Assembly: GCF_024435075.2 (NCBI RefSeq)
Contig: NZ_JAMZEG020000001.1
Location: forward strand, 1,116,001-1,180,000
Direction: 5' to 3'
Source of the DNA: Marinomonas maritima
GTDB lineage: Bacteria; Pseudomonadota; Gammaproteobacteria; Pseudomonadales; Marinomonadaceae
Length of the DNA: 64,000 nucleotides
This document shows positions 25,432 to 34,204 of this stretch, in pieces; positions within the stretch are counted from its first letter, which is position 1, and every line of letters begins with the position of its first letter. The notes under the pieces were generated by a model, which saw only the letters and a list, made by a program, of their open reading frames with translations, searched no databases and had not been told where the DNA came from. The position numbers and the translations under genes are program-made.

Positions 25432-28419
25432 TTACAGATTAGGGGTAGAAAGAGATGCTTCTTTCCAGCCTTGTTGCTCTATGAGTTGTGTTGGAAATGT
25501 CTTGTTGTGGATGATTATTTTGGTGGTGTCGGTTGATTGAAGTTTGTCTTTAATAAAGGCAATAAAATCTTTTCTTTGTATTTTTTCTACGCTCTCTATC
25601 CATTCTTCTCTTGTCTGAAAGTCGGGCTCTGATTTAGCGATCTGATGCCATTCTCTTAGTGCATTATCACTTAGATTTTTTGCGTTCATTCTTAACTCGC
25701 TTAGTAGCGCGTTTTTTGCGCCTTCAAACTCGCCTTCTTGTAGGTCTTGTAGCCTAACTCTTTGTTCCTTTAAGAAGTTCTCCATAGCGTTAATAATGGT
25801 GATTGAGTCCTTATTGGGTGATTGCACGAGTAGTCCTAGTATGGGGGTATTGCGTATGCTTAGGTCTTGTGCGCCGACAATATATCCAAGTTGTTGGTTG
25901 GTTCTCAGATCTTGGTAAAATGGACTGCTAATCAGTGTCCTAAGGATAGAGAAACACGCTTTTTCGGTGATGGCTTTGTTACTAGTGGCTGATGACTGCT
26001 TGCTGGTGTCAATGATGCTGTATAAAACGACGCTGTCGTCACTGGTTGATTCGAACTGATAGTGATGCTTTTGTTGTGCGGTTAGGTTTTTAGTTTCTAT
26101 CTCTAGCGGTTCTCTGGGGATAAGTCGCCCAGAGAAGCGATTGTAAAGTGAGTTAGCGAGTTCTTTGGTTTGGTCTTTGGTTGAGTTGCCTGTGCTATAG
26201 CCAATTATGTCAAAGTTTCCACGCGCTTTTTTGGTGTATTCCTGCAGGTCCTCTAAGGATAGTTGATCGAGTGCGTTTTCGAGTTGCATTGTGGTGAAGC
26301 TATTTTTCGTAATTAAAGCGTGCAATGCGCTGCCTGCATTGCGGTACGCTTGTCTGCTTTTTTGATTGGCGAGATCTTTTTTAAGCTGAGTTTTGGCTTG
26401 CGCAAAGCGTGTAAGATTTGGACGGAATAAAAACAACTGATCAATCAGCCAAGTAGTGTAGATGCTTTGTTTATCTGAATAGCCATTGGTTCGTAATGTT
26501 GCGCCGTTTGTATGAGGGTAAAAGGTGTAACCTAATCCTGCTACAAAAGGTGCGTAGGTAGATTCGCTGATGCTATCGTTAAATAAGCGACTCCATAAGC
26601 GGTTCAAGATCGTGTGTTTTGGGGTGTCTGCAGCATGATCAAAGCGAATTCCAATGAAGTTCATTGCAACGGGTTTTCCAAAGCTTGAGTCGGACTTATT
26701 CCAGTAGGTGAAGCCTTCTTTTTGAAAAATAATCGATGGAGTGTGGTCTTCTTCATTCATTAAATCGAGAGACTCTGGTATGAAGTTGTTTTTTTCTGGC
26801 AGGGTCACTTGTGTGCTTTTTACGGATAAATTGATGAGATCCAAAAAAAACTGGCTGAAGTTATTGTTGCTGTATTCACTTTGATACCAAGGTTCGATTT
26901 TCCACGATGTTTTTTGGCCTGCCCAGTTTTCAGGAAACTCTTTATTTGTGATGACTTGAATTAATAAATTTTCTGGGTTGAGTTGTTGTAGTAAGTGACG
27001 GATTTGTTCTTCGCTCGCGGCAGACTCTAGGCGGAAGCTGCTTAAAATGTCTTCGGTTGGTATTTTAAGCATTCTGGCGGATAAGGAGCGAGCAAGGTTT
27101 TGAGGGTCAACGTAGTTTTGATGGTTGTACATAAGTTGGCTTAGTTTTAGCCCTTCTTCTATGTACATTGGGTTTATAGGTGATGACCTTAGGAGGCTAA
27201 TAGTGGCGAAAAACCGTTTTGCGACGGTGTCTATTTTTTCAAGTCCTTCATTGCTAAGGCGCATTGTTATAATAAGGAAGGCGTTGTCTTCGTAATCTGC
27301 GCTGACATTTGCGGAAATGCCATTGATTAACCCTTCTGACTTAAGGGAGGCATAAAGCGAACCCTTGTCCTCATTGCCTAAAATATACGACAAGTAGCGA
27401 GTAGGTTGAGTTTTATAGTTTTTCTTTTGAGCGTCGATTTGGTAGTAAAATTTCAGTGTGTTGTTATCGATTAGTGAGCGAATAAATTGTAAATGTGGTT
27501 TGCCTACGGGAATCAGTGTCGGGCGATATATATCTTCTTGCGTGACATTGTTTTTACTCTCTATGCCAGAAAAATATTGATAAGCAAGATTGGCCATTTC
27601 TTTGTATGAATGATTGGCGACCAGCACTAATGCCATGTTCTCGCTGTAATAGTTTTGTTTATAAAGGTTAAGAAGTTGCTCTCTTAATGGGTTGTTTGAT
27701 CGATCCTTAAGGGTGTCTAAAGTGCCAACGGTGAATCGGCTGTATGGGTGTTCAGGGTTTATCAGTGTTTTTAGGGCTTGGTTGTTACGGCGACTTTCTG
27801 TTTTGAGTTTTGCTCTGTATTCAGCATCGACGGCATTTTTTTCTCTTTGAGTAAGTGATTCACTGAATAGTGGGGTGATAAAAAATTGTGAAAATCTATC
27901 CAGTGCCCCTTCGTATGCAGAAGGCTTTATATCAAAATAAAAATTAGTTGTGTCTGTGCTTGTGTAGGCGTTGTGTGAGCCGCCGTGAGTGTTTATGTAA
28001 GATTGGTAGTTGCCAGGCTCCGGGTATTTTTCGGTTCCAAGAAAGAGCATGTGTTCTAAAAAGTGTGCTAGCCCTTGCTGTTTGTCTGGGTCTTGAAAGC
28101 TGCCTACGTTTACAGATAAAGACGCGGAAAAACGTTCGGCCTGAGGGTCGCTAACTAGGAGTACTTTGAGGTTGTTTGGTAGCGTTATTAGGTGGTAATT
28201 ATTTTTATCCGTTAGGCTCTTTTTTTGTATTTTAATGACTTTGTTGTCTGTCGTTGCGCCATTATTGTTTACTTGTGTTGTTTTGTCTTGGCTCATTTCG
28301 CTGCTGATACCTAATAAAGAATCTTTTTGAGTTGGATTGGTGGTGTGAGCTGAGAGTGATGTGAGTGCTAAAAAGAATAGGGCGAGATAAGTGGCGGCTT
28401 TTTTAAAGGTTTCCATCAT
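25432..28419 (-). CDS. M16 family zinc metalloprotease, pitrilysin/insulinase-like
   Basis: The 995-residue protein is full length for the protease III/insulysin type. It has a signal peptide (FKKAATYLALFFLALTSLSA) and the inverted zinc motif HFLEH in LAHFLEHMLFLGTEKYP near residue 120. The downstream metal glutamate is in REKNAVDAEYRAK. HGGSHNAYTSTDTTNFYFDI and the C-terminal RTNQQLGYIVGAQ are also typical of pitrilysin. It would degrade small peptides in the periplasm. It lies about 75 bases after yciK on the same strand, with a hairpin between them. ptrA orthology is possible but not certain, so no symbol is given. Confidence 0.9.
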   Translation of the reverse strand: MMETFKKAATYLALFFLALTSLSAHTTNPTQKDSLLGISSEMSQDKTTQVNNNGATTDNKVIKIQKKSLTDKNNYHLITLPNNLKVLLVSDPQAERFSASLSVNVGSFQDPDKQQGLAHFLEHMLFLGTEKYPEPGNYQSYINTHGGSHNAYTSTDTTNFYFDIKPSAYEGALDRFSQFFITPLFSESLTQREKNAVDAEYRAKLKTESRRNNQALKTLINPEHPYSRFTVGTLDTLKDRSNNPLREQLLNLYKQNYYSENMALVLVANHSYKEMANLAYQYFSGIESKNNVTQEDIYRPTLIPVGKPHLQFIRSLIDNNTLKFYYQIDAQKKNYKTQPTRYLSYILGNEDKGSLYASLKSEGLINGISANVSADYEDNAFLIITMRLSNEGLEKIDTVAKRFFATISLLRSSPINPMYIEEGLKLSQLMYNHQNYVDPQNLARSLSARMLKIPTEDILSSFRLESAASEEQIRHLLQQLNPENLLIQVITNKEFPENWAGQKTSWKIEPWYQSEYSNNNFSQFFLDLINLSVKSTQVTLPEKNNFIPESLDLMNEEDHTPSIIFQKEGFTYWNKSDSSFGKPVAMNFIGIRFDHAADTPKHTILNRLWSRLFNDSISESTYAPFVAGLGYTFYPHTNGATLRTNGYSDKQSIYTTWLIDQLFLFRPNLTRFAQAKTQLKKDLANQKSRQAYRNAGSALHALITKNSFTTMQLENALDQLSLEDLQEYTKKARGNFDIIGYSTGNSTKDQTKELANSLYNRFSGRLIPREPLEIETKNLTAQQKHHYQFESTSDDSVVLYSIIDTSKQSSATSNKAITEKACFSILRTLISSPFYQDLRTNQQLGYIVGAQDLSIRNTPILGLLVQSPNKDSITIINAMENFLKEQRVRLQDLQEGEFEGAKNALLSELRMNAKNLSDNALREWHQIAKSEPDFQTREEWIESVEKIQRKDFIAFIKDKLQSTDTTKIIIHNKTFPTQLIEQQGWKEASLSTPNL

Positions 28420-28450
28420 TTCGTCAGGCTAACTGAGGTATGCAGTGTGA

Positions 28451-28479
28451 TGCAATGGACATGTTTTTTGTCCATTGCA
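28451..28479. other. 11-bp hairpin between yciK and the M16 protease gene
   Basis: TGCAATGGACA (28451-28461) and its perfect complement (28469-28479) enclose a 7-base loop. On the minus strand the stem is not followed by a T-run, so simple termination after yciK is doubtful. An RNA processing or attenuation site is equally possible. Confidence 0.45.
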
Positions 28480-28494
28480 TAAAAAAATAATGTT

Positions 28495-29238
28495 TTATTG
28501 TGCATCTAAAGATTGGCCATTTATTGTTAAGCTGTCTTTTCCCATTAAGTAGAGATACAGCGGCATAATGTCATCTGGTGTCGCTAAAGTGGTTGGGTCT
28601 TCTTCTGGATAAGCATTGGCTCGCATGTTAGTTCGAGTTGCACCAGGGTTAATGGCGTTTGCTCGAATGGTAGGGGATTGGCTGGCGAGCTCACTTGAGA
28701 GTATCTGCATCATAGCTTCTGTGGCAAATTTTGATATAGCGTAGGCGCCCCAGTTTGCCTTAGCGTTTCTACCAACACCAGATGTTGTAAAGACAATAGA
28801 AGCGCTTTCCGCTTTTTGCATCAAAAGTAATAATGCTTGGTTTAATAGTAGTTGGCTGGTGACATTGACCCGCATTACTTGTTCAAACAGCGTTGGATCA
28901 TAGCTTGCCAGTGTGGTTCGTTCGCCTAGTAAGCTGGCATTATGGAGGATGCCGTCAAGGTGACCAAATTCATTTTCAATGGTGTTGGCAAGCTCTATGT
29001 AGTCGTGCTCTGCTGCACCGTCGAGATTTAATGGGACAATGGCGGCTTGCGGGTATTTTTGTTTTTCAATGTGATCGTATACAGCTTCGAGTTTCTTGAT
29101 AGAGCGGCCTAATAAAATGACAGTCGCCCCATATTTTGCATAAGTAATGGCCGCTGTTTTTCCTATGCCATCGCCTGCGCCTGTAACAAGAATTACCTTG
29201 TTTTTGAGTAGCTGGTTGGGGGCTTGATAATGAAACAT
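28495..29238 (-). CDS. yciK: Short-chain dehydrogenase, YciK-like
   Basis: The 247-residue Rossmann oxidoreductase has VILVTGAGDGIGKTAAITYA at the N-terminus, HNASLLGERTTL, the catalytic TTSGVGRNAKANWGAYAISK (Ser, Tyr and Lys) and NAINPGATRTNMRANAYPEE. It starts with an excellent TAAGGAGGA ribosome site, 21 bases after ubiG. This ubiG-linked SDR is the YciK group, whose substrate is unknown. In pseudomonads mupP lies between ubiG and yciK; it is absent here. Confidence 0.87.
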   Translation of the reverse strand: MFHYQAPNQLLKNKVILVTGAGDGIGKTAAITYAKYGATVILLGRSIKKLEAVYDHIEKQKYPQAAIVPLNLDGAAEHDYIELANTIENEFGHLDGILHNASLLGERTTLASYDPTLFEQVMRVNVTSQLLLNQALLLLMQKAESASIVFTTSGVGRNAKANWGAYAISKFATEAMMQILSSELASQSPTIRANAINPGATRTNMRANAYPEEDPTTLATPDDIMPLYLYLMGKDSLTINGQSLDAQ

Positions 29239-29259
29239 ATCTCCTCCTTATTGCCCTGA

Positions 29260-29982
29260 TTAGGCGTCGGTTTTTTGGGTATGCATTAAGTAGTTTACTG
29301 ACACGTCTTTGTCGTTCAACTTGTATACTTTTGTTAGTGGGTTATAGGTCATGCCTGTTATGTGGCTAACGTCTAGTCCTGCCTGTCTTGCGTAATTATT
29401 TAGTTCAGCCGGTTGGATAAATTTAGCGTAGTCATGAGTGCCTTTTGGAAGCATGTTTAGAACATACTCGGCTCCAATAATCGCAAAAAGGTAGGCTTTT
29501 GGATTTCTATTAATAGTAGAAAAAAACACATGGCCACCAGGCTTAACAAGAGTCATGCAGGCTTTGATGACTGAAGAGGGGTCTGGAACATGTTCTAACA
29601 TTTCAAGGCAGGTCACTATATCGTATTGACCTGCTTCGCGCTCAGCAATCTCTTCTGCTGTTATTTTTTCGTAATCGATATCGAGTTTAGATTCTTCTCG
29701 GTGTAATTTGGCGACCGCAAGAGGGGCTTCACCCATATCGATGCCTTTCACCTTGGCGCCAAGCTTTGCCATTGCTTCTGACAAAATGCCACCGCCACAA
29801 CCAACATCAATGACTTTTTTGTCTTGTAATCCGTTTGCGCGCTCATTTATGTAGTTTGTGCGCAACGGATTGATGTCATGCAGTGGTTTGAATTCATTTT
29901 CTGTGTCCCACCAACGGCTTGCTAGGGCTTCAAATTTCGCAACCTCATTTAGGTCTACATTGCTGTTGTGTATGTTTGACAT
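29260..29982 (-). CDS. ubiG: Ubiquinone biosynthesis O-methyltransferase UbiG
   Basis: The 240-residue SAM methyltransferase performs both O-methylations of ubiquinone synthesis. It opens with DLNEVAKFEALASRWWD and has PLHDINPLRTNYI, the SAM motif KVIDVGCGGGILSEAMAK near residue 60, DIVTCLEMLEHVPDP and FFSTINRNPKAYLFAI, all typical of UbiG. It is the first gene of the ubiG-yciK operon and is divergent from gyrA, as in many gammaproteobacteria. A TTGGTC-17-TATACT promoter lies upstream. Confidence 0.95.
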   Translation of the reverse strand: MSNIHNSNVDLNEVAKFEALASRWWDTENEFKPLHDINPLRTNYINERANGLQDKKVIDVGCGGGILSEAMAKLGAKVKGIDMGEAPLAVAKLHREESKLDIDYEKITAEEIAEREAGQYDIVTCLEMLEHVPDPSSVIKACMTLVKPGGHVFFSTINRNPKAYLFAIIGAEYVLNMLPKGTHDYAKFIQPAELNNYARQAGLDVSHITGMTYNPLTKVYKLNDKDVSVNYLMHTQKTDA

Positions 29983-30344
29983 GTCGGGCTTCCATTTTTT
30001 GTATTGCTATAATTTGAGTACGTATGCTCGATGTTGGAGCTGCAAAGTGCGTTGCTTATCACTGCCTTTTAAAAGTGTGTTTATACTGAAGCTTATATAT
30101 GGCTAGTATAGCGTCATCGTAATAGGTGACCAATAGTAAACTTGTATTGTATTGATAATAGACGGTGTGAGTTGGTTAAAGTGGAGTGATGTTTTGAAAG
30201 GGCAAGGGTTGATTAAACATAACTAGGTAACAAAACATGTCTCTGAAAGGGGTGTTATTTTTTTCCTTATGGTATGATTCGGCGCTTATAAAAAAGATAT
30301 TAGGTAGTCTGTCAGACTCCGAGGCATAAGGATCGATTGTATCT
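29983..30344. other. Divergent ubiG/gyrA intergenic region
   Basis: This stretch of about 360 bases has no credible gene. It contains the ubiG promoter at 30105-30133. The gyrA leader includes a small palindrome AGTCT-GTC-AGACT at 30306-30318. I could not find a gyrA promoter with both hexamers; TATGAT (30273) and TATAAA (30287) are possible -10 elements with poor -35 partners. Nothing else was seen. Confidence 0.5.
30105..30133 (-). promoter_or_regulatory. Probable sigma-70 promoter of ubiG
   Basis: On the minus strand, TTGGTC (30128-30133) and TATACT (30105-30110) are separated by 17 bases. This would give a leader of about 115 bases before ubiG. Confidence 0.55.
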
Positions 30345-33029
30345 ATGGGTGAATTAGCCAAAGAAATTATTCCCGTCAGTATCGAAAATGAACTTAAGGG
30401 ATCTTACCTAGATTATGCGATGAGCGTAATTGTTGGTCGAGCATTGCCTGATGTACGAGATGGGTTAAAACCTGTTCACCGTCGTGTTCTATTTGCGATG
30501 AGTGAACTTAAAAATGATTGGAATAAACCGTACAAAAAATCGGCGCGTATCGTCGGTGATGTAATCGGTAAATATCACCCGCATGGTGATTCTGCTGTAT
30601 ACGATACGATTGTTCGTATGGCGCAGCCTTTTTCAATGCGTTATACCTTGGTTGATGGTCAAGGTAACTTCGGTTCTGTCGATGGTGACAGTGCTGCAGC
30701 AATGCGTTATACCGAAATCCGTATGGCGAAGATTGCGCATCATCTTCTCATGGATTTAGAAAAAGAAACCGTTGATTTTGTGCCTAACTATGATGGCACT
30801 GAATTTATGCCGTCGGTTATGCCGTCTCGCGTACCTGGCCTATTGGTTAATGGTTCTGCTGGTATTGCTGTTGGCATGGCGACTAATATTCCGCCTCATA
30901 ATCTTGGTGAAATTATCGATGGGTGTCTTGCTGTTATCGACAATGCAGACATTACTATTGATGAACTCATTGATCATATCCCCGGGCCTGATTTTCCTAC
31001 GGGGGCTTTCATTAATGGCCGCGCTGGCATTCTTGAAGCTTATAAAACAGGTCGTGGTCGCATTTATATGCGTGCTCGTCATCATTTTGAAGACATGGAG
31101 AAAGGCAATCGCCAATCCATCGTTTTTACAGAAATTCCTTATCAGTTAAACAAAGCGAAAGTGATCGAAAGGATCGCAGAGCTTGTAAAAGAGAAAAAGC
31201 TAGAAGGTATCAGTGAGCTGCGCGACGAGTCTGATAAAGACGGTATGCGTATTGTTATTGAGCTTCGTCGGGGTGAGAATCCAGATGTTGTAGTGAATAA
31301 TATATTTACGCAAACTCAATTGCAGTCTGTGTTTGGTATTAATATGGTGGCCTTGGTTGATGGTCGCCCTCAGTTACTTAATATTAAACAAATTCTAGAG
31401 TGTTTTGTTAAGCACCGTCGTGAAGTGGTTACTCGTCGTACTATTTTTGAGTTACGTAAAGCGCGTGAGCGAGGCCATATTCTTGAAGGTTTGGCTGTTT
31501 CTTTAGCCAATATTGATCGCGTCATAGAGCTGATTCGTACATCGCCAACGTCAGCTGAAGCAAAAGAAAAGATTGTAGGTGAGGCTTGGCAGCCTGGTAA
31601 CGTGGTTGCGATGCTTGAACGTGCTGGTGCTGATGCGTGTCGCCCTGATGATTTGGACGCGGGTTATGGGTTTGTTGGCGGTGCTTATCATTTGTCGCCA
31701 GATCAAGCTCAGGCTATTTTGGACTTGCGTTTGCATCGCTTGACTGGCCTAGAGCATGACAAATTGCTTGGCGAATATAAGTCTCTTATTGAGCTTATTG
31801 GTGAGCTTCTTAATATTTTATCTAGCCCAGATCGTTTGATGGAAGTAATTCGAGAAGAGCTTGAAGAAGTTCGAGATGCTTTTGGTGATGCGCGTCGCAC
31901 TGAAATTTTAACTTCTCGTCAAGACTTGACTATTGCCGATTTGATTGACGAAGCACCAATGGTTGTGACGATTTCAAATACCGGTTACGCGAAATCTCAG
32001 CCACTCGAAGAGTATCAATCTCAACGCCGTGGTGGTCGTGGTAAATCTTCTGCAAGCATGAAAGATGAAGATCATATTGAGCATCTTCTTGTGACTAGTA
32101 GTCATGACACCATTATGCTGTTTAGTAATTTCGGCAAAGTGTACTGGTTGCGTGTCTTTGAAATTCCTGTTGCGAGCCGTGGTGCGAAAGGTCGTCCTAT
32201 TATTAACTTGTTACCACTAAGAGAGGGCGAGTCAATTTCTGCCTTGTTGCCTTTGCCTGTTGTTGAAGATGCAGGTAAAGAAGAAGGTGATGATGACGTG
32301 GCGGATGACGTTACTATAGAGGCGAGCAGCTATATCTTTATGGCGACCGCGAACGGAACCGTTAAGAAAACCGCAATGCAAAACTTTGCACGCCCTCGTT
32401 CTACCGGCTTAATCGCATTGAGCTTAGATGAAACGGATGAGCTGGTTGGTGTATCGGTTACGACGGGCGAGAATGACATTATGTTGGTCTCTTCTTCTGG
32501 TAAAACGATTCGCTTTAAAGAATCTGATGTTCGAGCGATGGGTCGTACGGCTGCGGGCGTTCGAGGTATTCGATTGGGCGAAGATGCAAAAGTGGTTTCT
32601 CTTATCGTTCCTCAGGAAGGTTCAGCGGTATTGATGGCTTGTGAAAACGGCTATGGTAAGCGTACTGCTGTAGAAGACTTCCCAGTTTACGGTCGTGGTG
32701 GTCAAGGTGTTATCGGTATTCAAGTATCTGAGCGTAATGGTCCTGTAATTGGCGCCGCTCAAGTAGATGAAACGGATGAAATCATTTTGATTACGGATCA
32801 GGGAACGTTGGTTCGTACTAGAGTGACAGAGGTGTCTTGCCAAGGTCGAAATACTCAAGGTGTTACTTTGATTCGTTTGACCAATGATGAACATTTGGTT
32901 GGTATTGAACGTGTTGTGGAAGACGATGAAGTAGATATTGAGATCGATGAGGCCGATGGTGCCGTCGTTGATCAGGCACCAAGTGATGGTGACGAATCTC
33001 CTGATATTGCTGAAACAGATACTGAGTAG
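30345..33029 (+). CDS. gyrA: DNA gyrase subunit A
   Basis: The 894-residue subunit contains the catalytic Tyr in AAAMRYTEIRM (near 122) and the GyrA box QRRGGRGK near residue 563, which marks it as gyrase rather than topoisomerase IV. The quinolone-resistance region reads HPHGDSAVYDTIVRMAQ, with wild-type Ser and Asp at the usual positions. The C-terminal pinwheel has an extra acidic stretch (KEEGDDDVADDV) before FMATANGTVKKT, and the protein ends in a long acidic tail. A strong palindromic terminator separates it from serC. Confidence 0.98.
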   Translation: MGELAKEIIPVSIENELKGSYLDYAMSVIVGRALPDVRDGLKPVHRRVLFAMSELKNDWNKPYKKSARIVGDVIGKYHPHGDSAVYDTIVRMAQPFSMRYTLVDGQGNFGSVDGDSAAAMRYTEIRMAKIAHHLLMDLEKETVDFVPNYDGTEFMPSVMPSRVPGLLVNGSAGIAVGMATNIPPHNLGEIIDGCLAVIDNADITIDELIDHIPGPDFPTGAFINGRAGILEAYKTGRGRIYMRARHHFEDMEKGNRQSIVFTEIPYQLNKAKVIERIAELVKEKKLEGISELRDESDKDGMRIVIELRRGENPDVVVNNIFTQTQLQSVFGINMVALVDGRPQLLNIKQILECFVKHRREVVTRRTIFELRKARERGHILEGLAVSLANIDRVIELIRTSPTSAEAKEKIVGEAWQPGNVVAMLERAGADACRPDDLDAGYGFVGGAYHLSPDQAQAILDLRLHRLTGLEHDKLLGEYKSLIELIGELLNILSSPDRLMEVIREELEEVRDAFGDARRTEILTSRQDLTIADLIDEAPMVVTISNTGYAKSQPLEEYQSQRRGGRGKSSASMKDEDHIEHLLVTSSHDTIMLFSNFGKVYWLRVFEIPVASRGAKGRPIINLLPLREGESISALLPLPVVEDAGKEEGDDDVADDVTIEASSYIFMATANGTVKKTAMQNFARPRSTGLIALSLDETDELVGVSVTTGENDIMLVSSSGKTIRFKESDVRAMGRTAAGVRGIRLGEDAKVVSLIVPQEGSAVLMACENGYGKRTAVEDFPVYGRGGQGVIGIQVSERNGPVIGAAQVDETDEIILITDQGTLVRTRVTEVSCQGRNTQGVTLIRLTNDEHLVGIERVVEDDEVDIEIDEADGAVVDQAPSDGDESPDIAETDTE

Positions 33030-33034
33030 AAAAT

Positions 33035-33064
33035 AAAGCGACGCACCTAGGTGCGTCGCTTTTG
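33035..33064 (+). terminator. Intrinsic terminator of gyrA
   Basis: AAGCGACGCACC and GGTGCGTCGCTT form a nearly uninterrupted palindrome (tight TA turn) followed by TTTGTTGT. It should separate gyrA from serC, at least in part. Confidence 0.85.
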
Positions 33065-33119
33065 TTGTAGATCGTTCTTATAAAGTAATTGCTGAAAAAT
33101 ATTAGAGGTAATAAGCGGG

Positions 33120-34199
33120 ATGAGCCGAGTATATAATTTTTGTTCTGGTCCGGCAGCGCTTCCAGAAGCGGTTTTGAAAAAAGCACAAGCCGAAATGTTA
33201 GATTGGCATGGTGCTGGCGTTTCCGTGATGGAAATGAGCCATCGTAGTTCTGAGTTTATGTCGATACTGGCGTCCGCTAAAGCACGTTTGGCGCGCTTGC
33301 TGGATATTGGTGATGATTATGATATTTTATTTGTTCAGGGGGGGGCTTCTACCTTATTTGCTCAGATTCCTGCCAACCTAACGAATGGCTTTGATTCAGC
33401 GTGTTATTTGGATACTGGCGCATGGTCTTCAAAAGCAATCAAAGAAGCAAAAAGATATACCAAGGTTGATGTGGTTGGCTCTTCTAAAGAACAAAACTAT
33501 TCTACAGTACCTGACTTCTCCACTCTGGCGTTGGATGAGAATGCGGCTTATTTGCATATTTGCCCAAATGAAACAATTGGTGGTGTTGAATTTTCTGATT
33601 TGCCAGAAACCAGTTTGCCCATCGTGGCGGATCTATCTTCTACCATTCTTTCCCGAAAAATAGACGTTAGTAAGTACGGTTTGATTTACGCTGGGGCGCA
33701 GAAAAATGTTGGTCCTGCCGGTGTAGTGATTTGTATCATCCGTAAGGATTTACTGGCTCGCAGCGCTGACGATTTACCATCTATATGGAATTTCGCCCAT
33801 TTGGCGGAGAATGATTCCATGATAAATACGCCGCCCACTTATGCGATTTATTTAGCGGATCTTGTGTTCGAGTGGTTGGAAGGACAAGGCGGAGTCGAGG
33901 CAATCGAAGCGGTAAATATTCGTAAGGCACAAGCTTTGTATGACTTTATCGATTCAAGTAAGTTTTACTCTAATCCGGTTGATCCTGCTTTTCGATCTCG
34001 AATGAATGTGCCTTTTATATTGGCTGATGATTCTCTGGGCGCGCTGTTTATTGAAGAATCTGAAGCGGCTGGGTTGCGTACATTGGCTGGGCATCGATCT
34101 GTTGGTGGTATGCGAGCAAGCATATATAACGCGATGCCGATGGAAGGGGTTGTGGCCTTAATTGACTTTATGCGCGCTTTCGAAAAACGTCACGGGTAA
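33120..34199 (+). CDS. serC: Phosphoserine aminotransferase
   Basis: The 359-residue PLP enzyme makes phosphoserine for serine synthesis and acts on the pyridoxal-pathway intermediate. It has YNFCSGPAALPEAVL at the start, MEMSHRSSEF, VQGGASTLFAQIP, CPNETIGGVEF and the PLP-lysine segment AGAQKNVGPAGV near 195. The C-terminal GGMRASIYNAMPMEGV is also typical. It heads the serC-pheA-tyrA/aroA-cmk run, with 5 bases to pheA. Confidence 0.97.
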   Translation: MSRVYNFCSGPAALPEAVLKKAQAEMLDWHGAGVSVMEMSHRSSEFMSILASAKARLARLLDIGDDYDILFVQGGASTLFAQIPANLTNGFDSACYLDTGAWSSKAIKEAKRYTKVDVVGSSKEQNYSTVPDFSTLALDENAAYLHICPNETIGGVEFSDLPETSLPIVADLSSTILSRKIDVSKYGLIYAGAQKNVGPAGVVICIIRKDLLARSADDLPSIWNFAHLAENDSMINTPPTYAIYLADLVFEWLEGQGGVEAIEAVNIRKAQALYDFIDSSKFYSNPVDPAFRSRMNVPFILADDSLGALFIEESEAAGLRTLAGHRSVGGMRASIYNAMPMEGVVALIDFMRAFEKRHG

Positions 34200-34204
34200 C
34201 TAAA

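Noticed and set aside
30273..30292. gyrA promoter at TATGAT or TATAAA
   Set aside because: Neither has a reasonable -35 hexamer at 16-18 bases, so no promoter is claimed.
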